DNA of 64,000 nt from Sagittula marina (GTDB taxonomy: Bacteria > Pseudomonadota > Alphaproteobacteria > Rhodobacterales > Rhodobacteraceae): the NCBI RefSeq assembly GCF_014196795.1, contig NZ_JACIEJ010000002.1, positions 372,001-436,000 of the forward strand, written 5' to 3'. Below are positions 26,847 through 36,257 of the stretch, piece by piece. Positions within the stretch are counted from its first letter, which is position 1. Each line of letters begins with the position of its first letter. Under the pieces are notes generated by a model. It did no database searches. It was not told the origin of the DNA and saw nothing but the letters and a program-made list of their open reading frames with translations. The position numbers and the translations under genes were made by a program.

Positions 26847-28163
26847 CTACTGTCCGACAGTGTCCGACAGGCCTTCGGGCTGACCAACCACAACGAACGC
26901 CAGTTCGTCAGGCTTCATCAGCTCCGCGGCCACCCGCTTGATATCGTCAAGCGTCACGGCCTCGATATTGGCATTCCGATCGGTCACGTAGTCCGGCGAC
27001 AAACCGTCCATCTGCATGCCCACAAGTATCTTGGCAATCGGGCCGTTGCCCTCGAACCGCAGGGGATAGGCGCCGGTAAGATAAGTCTTCGCCTGCTCCA
27101 GCTCCGCTTCGGTCACACCGGTCTCCGCCAGCTTGGCCCATTCGTCGCGAATCACGTCAATGGCCTCTCCGATGCGGTCGTTCGACGAGGCAACACGCCC
27201 GACGACCAGTTCCGCGTGATCCTTTGGCACGAGGTAGGAATAGATGCCGTAGGTCAGGCCGCGCTTCTCCCGGACTTCGTTCATCAAACGAGATTCGAAC
27301 CCGCCCTCACCAAAGATCGTGTTCATCACATAGGCGGCAAAGAAATCGGGGTCGTCCCGCTCCATCCCGCCGTGCCCGAACATCGCAACCGCCTGCGGTG
27401 TCTCAAAGGGCACGACCGTGACGCCTGCCTCCGTCACCACGTCGATATCTTCCGGCTCCGGTGCGCCCTGCTCTGGCAAATCGGTGAGCACGCGATCCAT
27501 CAAAGCGCCAAGCTCTTCGGCCGTGATATCCCCGGCGGCAGAGACGTAGACGCGGTCCTGCGCAATGGCGTTGTGCCATGCGGTCACGATGTCATCGCGG
27601 GTCAGCGTCGCAACGCTCTCAATCGTGCCGTTATAATCTGTGGCATAGGGGTGTTCCCCGAACACCATGGCGTCGAACGTCCGGCTCAGGATCTTGTCGG
27701 GATCGGTGGCATCCGATTGCAGGCTGGACAGAACCTGTTGGCGAACGCGCTCGATGCTCTCCTCGTCAAAGGTCGGCTCCACCAAAGAGGCACGCAGCAG
27801 ACTAACGGCATCATCCTGCGTTTCCGTCAGAAACTGGGTCGAGATCCGCACCACGTCGTCGGTCATGCCATAGCTGATCTCGGCGGCGATGGCCTCCTTC
27901 GCCTCGGCAAAGCCGCGCGAATCCATATCTGCTGCGCCTTCTTCCAGCAGCCCGACCATCAGGTTGGTCGCGCCGCGCTTGCCCTCCAGATCCAGTGACC
28001 CGCCGCCGCGAAAGCGTAGCTCCAGCGCAACAAAGGGTATGGTGTGATCCTCGACCAGCCAAGCATCAAAGCCACCCGAACTTTCGACCTCTTGAATGTC
28101 GATTTCGGCATGGGCGACGGTGGCCCCCAGAATCAGGCCAAAGGCCAGGACAAAACGCTTCAT
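26847..28163 (-). CDS. M16 peptidase family, non-zinc (R-type) subunit
   Basis: 438 aa with signal peptide MKRFVLAFGLILGATVAHA. It has the M16 fold but lacks the HxxEH zinc site: the matching segment reads ATNLMVGLLEEGA. It keeps the C-terminal substrate-binding R/Y pair in NEVREKRGLTYGIYSYL. This is the partner pattern of two-subunit M16B proteases, in which one chain supplies zinc and the other the R/Y pair. It overlaps the zinc-bearing gene by four bases, consistent with equimolar synthesis. Periplasmic; peptide substrates unknown. Confidence 0.9.
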   Translation of the reverse strand: MKRFVLAFGLILGATVAHAEIDIQEVESSGGFDAWLVEDHTIPFVALELRFRGGGSLDLEGKRGATNLMVGLLEEGAADMDSRGFAEAKEAIAAEISYGMTDDVVRISTQFLTETQDDAVSLLRASLVEPTFDEESIERVRQQVLSSLQSDATDPDKILSRTFDAMVFGEHPYATDYNGTIESVATLTRDDIVTAWHNAIAQDRVYVSAAGDITAEELGALMDRVLTDLPEQGAPEPEDIDVVTEAGVTVVPFETPQAVAMFGHGGMERDDPDFFAAYVMNTIFGEGGFESRLMNEVREKRGLTYGIYSYLVPKDHAELVVGRVASSNDRIGEAIDVIRDEWAKLAETGVTEAELEQAKTYLTGAYPLRFEGNGPIAKILVGMQMDGLSPDYVTDRNANIEAVTLDDIKRVAAELMKPDELAFVVVGQPEGLSDTVGQ

Positions 28164-29500
28164 TGTGTCACCTCCTCGGCGGGCATCAGGTAGCCCGTCA
28201 CCGACTTGTCGCGGTCAAAGATCATCTCGGCGGCGGCCATCACGTCCTCTGCGGTGACCGCTTGCAAGATCTCCGGCCACGCTTGCACGTCTTCAATGGT
28301 CAGACCGGATGTCAGCGCATCGCCATACCGGCGCGCCAGCCCGCTGACATTGTCCTGCGCGTAAATTTGCGAGGCTTTCATCTGGAATTTGATCCGCTCA
28401 AGCTGGGCGGGATCGACACCCTCCACCATGAACTTGGCCACGACCTCGTCCATCGCGGCTTCCGCGTCTTCCAGCGTCACACCGGGCGCGGGCACCACGA
28501 ACAGGCCAAAGCTGCCGTCATCGAGCGAGCTGCCATTGTAATACGCCGAGGTATAAACGGCCTTCTTCTGGTCGAATTGCAGCGCCTGATTCAGAACCGA
28601 GGTCTGCCCGCCGCCAAGGATTTCCGCCAGAATCGTCAGCGCCGCGCCCTGTTCCTGCGCGCCGGGATCACGCTCCGGTGCGAGGTACATGCGGTTGACA
28701 TAGGGGGTGGAGACGCGCGCATCGCGAAAGATCAACCGCCGTTCCGCCATCTGGCGCGGCTCCGACGGGCGGGCGCGCGGCTTCAGATCGGGGTTCGGCG
28801 GGATCGGGGCGTAGTATTTGTCCGCCAGACGACGCACCTCGTCCGGGGTCACGTCGCCCGCCACGATGAGGATCGCGTTGTTGGGGGCGTAATACTGGCG
28901 GTAGAAGTCCAGCGCAGCATCCAGATCGAGCGCCTCCATCTCGTGCCGCCAGCCGATGATCGGCGTGCCATAAGGGTGATTGAGGTACAACGCCGCCTGA
29001 AGCTGTTCCCGGAACAGGCCACGCGGATCGTTTTCCACCCGCATGTTGCGTTCTTCGATGATGACATCCCGCTCCGTCAGGATATCCGCCTCGCCAAGCT
29101 GAAGATTGACCATGCGGTCGCTTTCCATCTCCATCATCAGGTCGAGGCGGTCCGCCGCAACGCGCTGGTGATAGGCGGTCTGGTCAAAGCTGGTAAACGC
29201 GTTGTCGGAGCCGCCGTTGGCTGCCACGACCTTGGAAAATTCGCCCGGATCGAGCTTTTGAGTTCCCTTGAAGAGCAGGTGTTCCAGAAAATGCGCAACA
29301 CCGGAGACGCCCGGCTGCTCGTCCGCCGATCCTGCCCGATACCAGACCATATGTTCAACGACGGGGGCGCGGTGATCTTCGATCACAACGACTTGCATCC
29401 CGTTCTCAAGCTCGAAACTGGTGACCGGGGCCTCTGCCCGTGCGGTCACCGCAGTCAGAGGTGTCAGGGCCAGTGCAAAGGCCAGAGGTAAGTGGCGCAT
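28160..29500 (-). CDS. M16 zinc metallopeptidase, catalytic subunit
   Basis: 446 aa with signal peptide ending near TARA (residue 22). Inverted zinc motif HFLEH at residues 70-74 (GVAHFLEHLLFKGT), with the distal ligand Glu in VIIEERNMRVENDPRG. The C-terminal half lacks the R/Y pair found in its neighbour. It should form a heterodimeric periplasmic protease that degrades unstructured peptides. The downstream subunit starts inside its stop codon. The pair follows lspA and the DUF3035 lipoprotein gene, an order seen repeatedly in Rhodobacterales. Confidence 0.93.
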   Translation of the reverse strand: MRHLPLAFALALTPLTAVTARAEAPVTSFELENGMQVVVIEDHRAPVVEHMVWYRAGSADEQPGVSGVAHFLEHLLFKGTQKLDPGEFSKVVAANGGSDNAFTSFDQTAYHQRVAADRLDLMMEMESDRMVNLQLGEADILTERDVIIEERNMRVENDPRGLFREQLQAALYLNHPYGTPIIGWRHEMEALDLDAALDFYRQYYAPNNAILIVAGDVTPDEVRRLADKYYAPIPPNPDLKPRARPSEPRQMAERRLIFRDARVSTPYVNRMYLAPERDPGAQEQGAALTILAEILGGGQTSVLNQALQFDQKKAVYTSAYYNGSSLDDGSFGLFVVPAPGVTLEDAEAAMDEVVAKFMVEGVDPAQLERIKFQMKASQIYAQDNVSGLARRYGDALTSGLTIEDVQAWPEILQAVTAEDVMAAAEMIFDRDKSVTGYLMPAEEVTQ

Positions 29501-29610
29501 GGTGTGTCATCTCTTTCGGAAAACCGGAATGACACATTACCTACGCGCGGGGGCGTCAACTTCAAGTTAACTCTGCCGGGCTCACGGTCTTCTGACCGAG
29601 AGGTGAACGA

Positions 29611-30141
29611 TCACTCGACCGGCGGAGCCGCCGGAGTGCGCGCGCCGGCCTGACGATACCTGTTCAGCCATGCATACGGGTCGAGCGCCTCGCGGCTGTA
29701 GGCGTTGCCGTAATTGTCGCGCGGCACGATGGACCAGCTCAAGCGGCCCTTGCGTTGACGCAGCTCCGCATCTTCGCTCGCCAGCTTTTGACGGATCGCC
29801 GGATCATTGCCGAAACGGGTCGCCTGCTGCACCAAAGCGGCATCGCCCGCCGCCACGCCGTCACCAGCCTGAAGGCGTGCAGGATTGCCGCCAAGTGCCG
29901 CCACGGCGTCCGCCTGCGGCGTCTGATCCGTGCGATTTCCGCCGCCCGGTGTCGGTGTCGGCAGCGCCGCCATCGTCTCCGGGATCGTCAGGGGCTTGTT
30001 GGGCACAATGGCGAATTCATTGGGTTCACCGCTGTTGGACCGCAAATCATGCAAAGGCCGGACACCGTCCCGCGATTGCGAACAGCCTGCCAGCGCAACC
30101 GCGCCAAGGATCATACCGAATGTCAGATGCGCAATCCGCAT
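29611..30141 (-). CDS. DUF3035 lipoprotein
   Basis: 176 aa. Lipoprotein signal MRIAHLTFGMILGAVALAGCSQ with lipobox LAGC (Cys20). The mature part has FAIVPNKPLTIPE, typical for DUF3035, a Pro/Thr-rich linker, and a C-terminal RKGRLSWSIVPRDNYGNAYSREALDPYAWLNRYR block. It is presumably attached to the outer membrane. It lies directly after lspA, which encodes the signal peptidase needed to process it. Function unknown. The ATG at 30141 gives the correct lipobox distance. Confidence 0.9.
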   Translation of the reverse strand: MRIAHLTFGMILGAVALAGCSQSRDGVRPLHDLRSNSGEPNEFAIVPNKPLTIPETMAALPTPTPGGGNRTDQTPQADAVAALGGNPARLQAGDGVAAGDAALVQQATRFGNDPAIRQKLASEDAELRQRKGRLSWSIVPRDNYGNAYSREALDPYAWLNRYRQAGARTPAAPPVE

Positions 30142-30248
30142 CGTGCCCTCCACTTCCCGTGTCGCGATGCTTCTAACCCATTGTCCCGGCGGCGTCACGG
30201 GGGGTTTTGCCCCCACATGCACCACACGGGGCTTTCTGCCGATCCAGA

Positions 30249-30770
30249 TCAGGTGCCTTGCTTGGCCGACGGGAAAAGCACCAGACCAAAAGCACCGACA
30301 AAGATCGCGATATCCGCAACGTTGAAGGCAAACGGATTGATGAACCCGCAGCAGGACATATTCAGGAAATCCGCCACCGCACCATAGAGAACCCTGTCCA
30401 CCACATTCCCAAGCGCACCGCCGATCAGCAGACCGGCGCTGACCAAACCCGGCTTGCCCGGTGGCTCCCGGCGCATCCACACCACGACAAACAGAACGAT
30501 GCCCAGCGCGACCGAGATCAGGATCCAGCGCGTCAGCGGCGCCTCTCCGGCCAGCAGACCAAAGTTGATGCCGTAGTTCCAGGCCATGTGAAAGTTCAGC
30601 CAAGGCGGCAAGACCTCGATCCGCAGCATGGATTTGAGGTCCAGCAGATGCACGACCCAGATCTTTGTCACCTGGTCGAGAAGAAAGATGCCCAGCGCAA
30701 CCCACCAGACCAGCTTGAGCGGCCGCGCTTGCGAAGTGTTCTGCCTGCCTGTCACCGCTGCCCCATTCAT
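30249..30770 (-). CDS. lspA: Lipoprotein signal peptidase (signal peptidase II)
   Basis: 173 aa inner-membrane aspartyl protease cleaving prolipoproteins. Four hydrophobic helices; catalytic aspartates lie in ALGNVVDRVLYGAVADFL and FNVADIAIFVG, and LLDQVTKIWV and MAWNYGINFGLL are conserved family blocks. It stands 107 bases before the DUF3035 lipoprotein gene. An internal GTG (VTGRQNTSQ) is an alternative start because GGGG precedes it, and the ATG at 30770 has a poor ribosome site. Confidence 0.94.
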   Translation of the reverse strand: MNGAAVTGRQNTSQARPLKLVWWVALGIFLLDQVTKIWVVHLLDLKSMLRIEVLPPWLNFHMAWNYGINFGLLAGEAPLTRWILISVALGIVLFVVVWMRREPPGKPGLVSAGLLIGGALGNVVDRVLYGAVADFLNMSCCGFINPFAFNVADIAIFVGAFGLVLFPSAKQGT

Positions 30771-30988
30771 TGAAGTCTCGCCGTCCTATCCATTTGCGCC
30801 CCGCCCCGAAAGAGGAGAGCCATGTCACACTCGCCGGATCGGAAAAACTGCGCCTGTCTCGGCGGTCGCCCGCCTGCGCAGCCTGCCCGGCATGTCGCAA
30901 AAGAATATGCGCCCCCGAAGGGACGCACAACCGCTGGCACCGCAAGGTCACCCGCGCATAGGTATAGACAGATCTAACCGTCGCGCGA

Positions 30989-32587
30989 TCAGTGGCGGAA
31001 ATGCCGCATCCCGGTAAAGACCATCGCGAGGCCCGCATCATCCGCGGCCTTGATCACCTCGTCGTCGCGCATGGAGCCGCCCGGCTGGATCACGCAGGTC
31101 GCGCCTGCCGCAGCTGCTTCGAGCAAACCATCCGCGAAGGGAAAGAACGCATCCGACGCCACCGCAGAGCCGATGGTCAGCGGCTCCGGCAATTCCAGCG
31201 CCTGCGCCATGCGCTCGGCTTTCTTGGCGGCGATCAGGGCGCTGTCCACACGGCTCATCTGGCCTGCGCCCACACCCACGGTGGCTTTGTCCTTCACATA
31301 AACAATGGCGTTGGATTTCACGTGCTTGGCGACTTTCCATGCGAACAGGAGGTCTTCCATCTGCGCATCGGTCGGCGCGATCTTGGTCACCACTTTCAGA
31401 TCGTCCAGCGTCAATGCACCGTTGTCACGGTCCTGCACAAGAATGCCGCCCGACACCTGTTTGTAGGCCCGACCGGCCTCGGAGGTGTTGGCCAGACCCG
31501 GCGCCAGGATCAGGCGCAGGTTCTTTTTCTTGGCAAAGATCTTCTTGGCGTCGTTGTGGATCGCCGGGGCGATGACCACCTCGGTAAAGATTTCGGAAAT
31601 CGCTTCTGCCGTGTCGCCGTCCAATTGGCCGTTCAGCGCCACGATTCCGCCAAAGGCAGAGGTGCGGTCGCAATCAAACGCCTTCTGATAGGCTTCTTTC
31701 AGGGTTGCGCCCTTGGCCACACCACAGGGGTTTGCGTGCTTGATGATCGCGCAGGCCGGGCCATCCGCAGGCAGGAATTCCGACACCAGTTCAAAGGCGG
31801 CGTCGGTGTCGTTGAAGTTGTTGTAGGACAGCTCCTTACCCTGAAGCTGCTCGGCCACGGCCACACCGGGACGATTGCTGCCATCGGTGTAGAACGCGGC
31901 ACGCTGGTGACTGTTCTCGCCATAACGCAGCGTCTGCTTCAGCTCGCCTGCGATGACACGGCGGCGCGGCGTCGGCTCTCCCACGGCGTCGGCCATCCAG
32001 GTGCTGACGGCAGCATCGTAGGCGCCGGTGCGGGCGTAGGCGATCTGCGCTTGACGCTGGCGGAAGCCGTAGGAGGTCTGCGCCTCCTCCCCGCCGTGTG
32101 CCTTGATCTCTTCGAGAAGCGAATCGTAATCCTGAACATCCACGATCGTGCAGACATGCGCATGGTTCTTGGCCGCTGCGCGGATCATGGCCGGACCGCC
32201 GATGTCGATGTTCTCGATCATCTCGTCATACCCGGCACCACGCGCCAGCGCGTCTTCGAACGGGTACAGGTTCACCACCAGCAGGTCGATCGGCACGATG
32301 CCATGCTCTGCCATGGACGCCACATGCATCCCGTTGTCGCGCAACGCCAGAAGGCCGCCGTGGACCTTGGGGTGCAACGTCTTTACCCGGCCATCCATCA
32401 TCTCGGGAAAGTCTGTCAGGTCCGACACGTCGCGCACCTCGATGCCGGCGTCGCGCATCGCCTTGGCAGAACCGCCGGTAGACAGGATCTCGATCTTCAG
32501 GTCTGCCAGCGCACGGGCCAGGTCAATCAGGCCGGTCTTGTCGGAAACGGAAATCAGCGCGCGGCGCACAGGGGCGAGGTCGGTCAT
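30989..32587 (-). CDS. purH: Bifunctional AICAR formyltransferase / IMP cyclohydrolase
   Basis: 532 aa, last two steps of de novo purine synthesis. The N-terminal IMP cyclohydrolase/MGS-like domain (residues 1-195) has [23 protein letters not shown] and [15 protein letters not shown]; the C-terminal transformylase has [25 protein letters not shown] (Lys-His pair), [13 protein letters not shown] and [16 protein letters not shown]. The ATG at 32587 has GGGAG upstream. It lies 21 bases after the heparinase-family gene. Confidence 0.97.
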   Translation of the reverse strand: MTDLAPVRRALISVSDKTGLIDLARALADLKIEILSTGGSAKAMRDAGIEVRDVSDLTDFPEMMDGRVKTLHPKVHGGLLALRDNGMHVASMAEHGIVPIDLLVVNLYPFEDALARGAGYDEMIENIDIGGPAMIRAAAKNHAHVCTIVDVQDYDSLLEEIKAHGGEEAQTSYGFRQRQAQIAYARTGAYDAAVSTWMADAVGEPTPRRRVIAGELKQTLRYGENSHQRAAFYTDGSNRPGVAVAEQLQGKELSYNNFNDTDAAFELVSEFLPADGPACAIIKHANPCGVAKGATLKEAYQKAFDCDRTSAFGGIVALNGQLDGDTAEAISEIFTEVVIAPAIHNDAKKIFAKKKNLRLILAPGLANTSEAGRAYKQVSGGILVQDRDNGALTLDDLKVVTKIAPTDAQMEDLLFAWKVAKHVKSNAIVYVKDKATVGVGAGQMSRVDSALIAAKKAERMAQALELPEPLTIGSAVASDAFFPFADGLLEAAAAGATCVIQPGGSMRDDEVIKAADDAGLAMVFTGMRHFRH

Positions 32588-32608
32588 AGGGGGCACTCCC
32601 AAGGGGCG

Positions 32609-34357
32609 TTATACGGTCAGGTCCGTCTCATCCTTCGCCAGATCGCGCACGGCAATTGCCGTATCCTGCGCTTTGGCCAGGGACCAGCGGACGCGCGTCG
32701 CATACTGCATTGCCTTGCCAGATAGAACCACCTGCTTTGCCGCACGGGGCCGCAGACGCCCCTTTTCGAGATAAACCGACGGCTCAAGCCGCATTTCCGC
32801 TTTGCCCTCAAAGCGAAACACCCAGATTTCGCCCGATTTCAGCGCCATCGAGGCCGCCGCCCCGCCCATATCCACCGCCACATCGACGTCTGGATGCAGG
32901 TGAAAGCGAATCTCGAACGGCAATCCGGACAGCTTTACCGCGTCCATCGCCTTGTCGAAGCGTTTCTTTGCCGGCGGCTCCAGCGCCACGAGGTAATCTT
33001 CCCCCCGCAGGCTACGTCCATCCAGCGAGATCTCCAAGGACCGCGCATGTGTCAGCCCATGCTGCGCAACGTACCCATCATGCCCGCCCTCGAACCGGAC
33101 GCTTTCGGACAGGTGAGATATGTAGGTAGGCACCTCTTTGGGCGCTTGTTCCAGCAACTCTCGCCGCGCCTGCCCGACCCATCGCGTCGGTGCAAGCCGC
33201 GCCGAGGAATAGCCCTGCAGGCACAGCGTCGAATGCGACAGGGTGGCGCGCCCCGCCCGCCGCCAGTCCTCGCCAAAGACCTCGCCAGACCCGCAGGAGA
33301 CGATCAACGGCCTGCGCCCGGAGGTCAGCTCGAACGCCAGGGTCGAGGCATGGGCGTTGGAGGAGGCGACACCGCTCGGCGGCGGGCTTGCGTCAATGAC
33401 AACGCTGGTCCGTCCGGCGGACAGACGGGCAAAGCCCATGGCCAGCCCCTCGATCCGCCGTTTCTTGGACCCTGAGGCCGCCAGCGCCTGATCCAGTCGA
33501 CCATCAAGGCCGCGCCCCCCGCCATGGAACCGCGCCAGCCCACCATCCGCATGACGCAAGGCGCGCAACGTAGGTGCGATGCGCACGATGGCGTCCGTAT
33601 GGCCGGGATGCAGCCCCATGTCCGCCTCTTCCAGCGCCGATTGCGCCCATGTCAGAAGGGTAAAAACTTCAAGCAATTCCTCGGGGTTGCGCGTTGGAAT
33701 GCCGCCCTGCTCATCCACCTGACGCTGACATTCCGCGCCCAACGCCATCCGCGCCGGTTCCACGTGGCTTTGCATCCCCTCCAGCGACAACCCGGCATAA
33801 AGCAACCCTGTCATCGCCTCGAAGCGTGGCAGGCCCGGCGACGACGATGCCCCGCGCCGCGCCAGGAACTGCGCCTGCGCCCCCAAAGCCTTGTAAAACG
33901 CCTCCGACCGTTCAGCTGGCTGTCCGCGCAAAACGAACAAGGCGTGGTGAATCCAACGGATCATCCGCCGCCCGACCAGCTCCGGCGTCCAGCCCGGCCC
34001 GCTGCCCCGGCCATAGCGCTCGATCCAGTCCCACAGCCACTCCTGCGCCAACCTGCGGGCCTTCAGATCGCCGACGGCGGCCAGATCATCGAGCCAACCA
34101 AAGCCATGGGTTTCTTCGGCAAAGGCCACGTCCGGCGGCGTTATCCCCCACAAAGACGCCCCCGGCGCCTCCACCAGATGACCAGCGAACATGAGGTTTC
34201 CGGCAATCATTTGTCGGCCACGGGCGAAAAAGCCAACGGTTCGGGGTTCAGGTTGCGATACGAAACCGTCCGCCGGACGGGCGTGCGCCGCCAGCCGCGC
34301 ATGTACACGGTTCATGACTCGCACGGGCGCGGTGCGCCAGTTCGATTGCGTTGTCAT
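32609..34357 (-). CDS. Heparinase II/III family protein
   Basis: 582 aa. The N-terminal alpha/alpha toroid (about residues 40-300) has GWTPELVGRRMIRWIHHALF; the C-terminal beta-sandwich heparinase II/III domain has DGGLARFHGGGRG, GFARLSAGRTSVVIDASPPP, LSHSTLCLQGYSSARL, DGYVAQHGLTHARSLEISLDG and FHLHPDVDVAVD. These are polysaccharide lyase (PL-type) signatures for uronate-containing glycans, but no signal peptide is visible, which is odd for a secreted lyase. The rsmB-heparinase-purH order is common in Rhodobacterales and suggests a housekeeping role, perhaps in envelope or polysaccharide turnover. Substrate unknown. Confidence 0.87.
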   Translation of the reverse strand: MTTQSNWRTAPVRVMNRVHARLAAHARPADGFVSQPEPRTVGFFARGRQMIAGNLMFAGHLVEAPGASLWGITPPDVAFAEETHGFGWLDDLAAVGDLKARRLAQEWLWDWIERYGRGSGPGWTPELVGRRMIRWIHHALFVLRGQPAERSEAFYKALGAQAQFLARRGASSSPGLPRFEAMTGLLYAGLSLEGMQSHVEPARMALGAECQRQVDEQGGIPTRNPEELLEVFTLLTWAQSALEEADMGLHPGHTDAIVRIAPTLRALRHADGGLARFHGGGRGLDGRLDQALAASGSKKRRIEGLAMGFARLSAGRTSVVIDASPPPSGVASSNAHASTLAFELTSGRRPLIVSCGSGEVFGEDWRRAGRATLSHSTLCLQGYSSARLAPTRWVGQARRELLEQAPKEVPTYISHLSESVRFEGGHDGYVAQHGLTHARSLEISLDGRSLRGEDYLVALEPPAKKRFDKAMDAVKLSGLPFEIRFHLHPDVDVAVDMGGAAASMALKSGEIWVFRFEGKAEMRLEPSVYLEKGRLRPRAAKQVVLSGKAMQYATRVRWSLAKAQDTAIAVRDLAKDETDLTV

Positions 34358-34483
34358 CTCTGCCTTGCCTCGTTGCCCGCAGCTGCTCCCGCAGGGGTCT
34401 GGCCCTTTGCGGGCGCGTTGCCCGGACCTTACAGCGTAATCGTGCCCAAGTCATCTTCGGAGTTGCCCAAGCCGCGGCAGGGT

Positions 34484-35725
34484 TTACCCTTTTGTCAGCA
34501 AAGCCATGTAAAAGCCGTCCAGTCCGCCGCGCTCCGCCCAGAAATCAGGCCGCAGACGCAAACCGCCAGCGTCGGAGCGCCAGTGATCCTCGATCCAATC
34601 CTGCTCCAGCGGCAGCAGACGCAGATCGGGATGCCGTTCCAGCGCCTCTTCGATCTGGCATTCGCCCTCGTCGGGGATCAGCGAACAGGTGGCAAACACC
34701 AGCTTGCCGCCGGGTTTCAAAAGGCTCAGCGCATGATCCAGCATCCACGCCTGCAGCCCCATCAGCTCGAAGATCTTCTCGCCCTCATGGGCATGTGGCA
34801 GATCCGGATGGCGCCGAATCGTTCCCGTGGCCGAACACGGCGCGTCGAGCAGGATGGCATCGTATTGCCCCTGGTGCTCCAGCGCGTCGCCGGCGACCAA
34901 CTCCGCCTCCAGCCCGCAACGCTCAAGGTTCTCGCGCACGCGCTCAAGCCGCGCTTCGGAAATATCCAGCGCCGTAACCCGCGCACCATTGGCCGCAAGT
35001 TGCAGGGTTTTCCCCCCCGGCGCGGCGCACATGTCCAGAACCGACAGGCCTTCGACGTCGCCCAACAGCTTGACCGGCAGGGCAGCGGCAGCATCCTGCA
35101 CCCACCAGGCGCCCTCGGCAAAGCCGGGCAGCGCACTGACCTGCCCCTGCTCCGCCAGACGAAACGACCCCGTGGGCAGCGTCTCGCCCACCAGTCCCTC
35201 AGGCAGATCGCCCTTCATCGTCAGATCAACCGGCGCGCCCTGCAGGTGCGCCAGCTCCATGCCGGCAACAGCCTCCGCCCCCCAGGCTTCGACCAGGGGT
35301 TTGCGCAGCCATTTCGGCAAACGCGGCACGCGCAGCTTGGCCCATTCGGTCGGACCGTCGGCCGCGACCTTGCGCAAGACGGCGTTGACCAACCCCTTGG
35401 CCCCTTGGGTTTTCTTGCCCCGCGCCACGATCTCGACGCAGTCTGACACAACCCCGTGGGCGGCCCCCCCGGCACACAGTTCGACACAGCCCAGGCGCAG
35501 CACGTTCATGACGCGCAGGTCCGGCGACTTGCGCAAATGCCGCTTCAGGATCTTGTCGGCACGCTCAAGATTGCGCAGCACCTGCGCCGCCAATCGCCCG
35601 GCGGCGGCACGTTCTGCCGGCACCAACCGCTCCAGACGCTCGCCCTCGGACAGCGGCAATCCGCGTTCCAACACCTGGTCCAACAGGTCGACGGCGGCCA
35701 GTCTGGCGGGGCTCGGTGCGCTCAT
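34484..35725 (-). CDS. rsmB: 16S rRNA (cytosine-967-C5)-methyltransferase
   Basis: 413 aa RsmB/NOP family enzyme. The N-terminal NusB-like RNA-binding helical domain spans about residues 1-135 (ERAAAGRLAAQVLRN..NAVLRKVA). The SAM domain has LDMCAAPGGKTLQLA (motif I), ILLDAPCSATGTIRRHPDL (PC motif), and LVFATCSLIPDEGE with the catalytic TCS Cys. GGAGAGATC precedes the ATG. It is first in the minus-strand group rsmB-heparinase-purH, and is divergent from the SdhAF4-like gene. Confidence 0.94.
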   Translation of the reverse strand: MSAPSPARLAAVDLLDQVLERGLPLSEGERLERLVPAERAAAGRLAAQVLRNLERADKILKRHLRKSPDLRVMNVLRLGCVELCAGGAAHGVVSDCVEIVARGKKTQGAKGLVNAVLRKVAADGPTEWAKLRVPRLPKWLRKPLVEAWGAEAVAGMELAHLQGAPVDLTMKGDLPEGLVGETLPTGSFRLAEQGQVSALPGFAEGAWWVQDAAAALPVKLLGDVEGLSVLDMCAAPGGKTLQLAANGARVTALDISEARLERVRENLERCGLEAELVAGDALEHQGQYDAILLDAPCSATGTIRRHPDLPHAHEGEKIFELMGLQAWMLDHALSLLKPGGKLVFATCSLIPDEGECQIEEALERHPDLRLLPLEQDWIEDHWRSDAGGLRLRPDFWAERGGLDGFYMALLTKG

Positions 35726-35752
35726 GATCTCTCCGGAAATGCGGCCCCGGCC

Positions 35753-35782
35753 TTGTCCGGAACCCTCCTGCGGGCCTATATC
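35753..35782 (+). promoter_or_regulatory. Candidate sigma-70 promoter of the DUF1674 gene
   Basis: TTGTCC (35753-35758), 18-base spacer, TATATC (35777-35782), 27 bases upstream of the start codon and in the divergent gap to rsmB. Confidence 0.4.
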
Positions 35783-35808
35783 AACCTGACCAGACAGAGG
35801 AAAGCCTC

Positions 35809-35991
35809 ATGACCGACGCCCAAAAGGACCTCCCCCCCGCCGCACAACGCGCGCTGCAAGAGGCCGCCGAACGCCGCGCCAAAGCCGACGCAGAGGCCAA
35901 GGCCGCCCCCAAGGAATACGGCGGCCGCGATGGTCCGGAACCGGTCCGCTACGGCGATTGGGAGAAAAAGGGCCTCGCCATCGACTTCTGA
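35809..35991 (+). CDS. DUF1674 / succinate dehydrogenase assembly factor 4-like protein
   Basis: 60 aa. The C-terminal block KEYGGRDGPEPVRYGDWEKKGLAIDF is the DUF1674/SDHAF4 signature that in mitochondria binds the flavinylated SDH catalytic subunit; the N-terminal half is a charged Ala/Glu/Lys helix. A role in succinate dehydrogenase maturation is inferred from the family. GAGGAAAG precedes the ATG. It is a single-gene unit divergent from rsmB. Confidence 0.88.
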   Translation: MTDAQKDLPPAAQRALQEAAERRAKADAEAKAAPKEYGGRDGPEPVRYGDWEKKGLAIDF

Positions 35992-36004
35992 GCCCCTTCG
36001 CCCG

Positions 36005-36174
36005 GCCTTTGGCTCGGAGCCACCATCGCTTGAGACCAGACAGACGGCGCGATGGCGCGGAGGCAAGGCAAATCGCCGAGGCTCCGCCGCAGGTGGATAC
36101 GGCTATTTTCCTTGTCGCCGGGACAGCGCGCTGTCAGGCGCAGATCAAGCGACGGTGGCCCCGCGCCTTTGGCT
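36005..36174. repeat. MITE-like inverted repeat flanked by direct repeats
   Basis: CGGAGCCACCATCGCTTGA (36015-36033) is matched by the inverted copy TCAAGCGACGGTGGCCCCG (36145-36163); 17 of 19 bases match, and both mismatches become G-U pairs in minus-strand RNA. The inner arms continue to match imperfectly, and 36122-36135 (GACAGCGCGCTGTC) is a perfect palindrome. The ten-base word GCCTTTGGCT directly flanks the left arm (36005-36014) and recurs one base outside the right arm (36165-36174). The element is about 150 bases with no coding capacity. It lies between the DUF1674 gene and the dapB stop, so it could also be a dapB 3' UTR hairpin. Confidence 0.5.
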
Positions 36175-36257
36175 TGGTGAACCGGAGCGGAATTTTTTAA
36201 GGGTCGGCGGGCGGGCGAATTGCCACAGGCAAGAGTCCCGCTCCGTCGACCCGTCCC

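Noticed and set aside
30822-30977. 51-codon plus-strand ORF (MSHSPDRKNC...) with GAGGAGA before its ATG
   Set aside because: It lies in the 218-base gap between minus-strand purH and lspA, has no motif, and a Cys-rich alternative frame covers the same bases; not supportable as a gene.
33524-35446. 640-codon plus-strand ORF opposite rsmB and the heparinase gene
   Set aside because: It crosses two well-supported minus-strand genes and has the Pro/Arg/Gln-rich composition of GC shadow frames.
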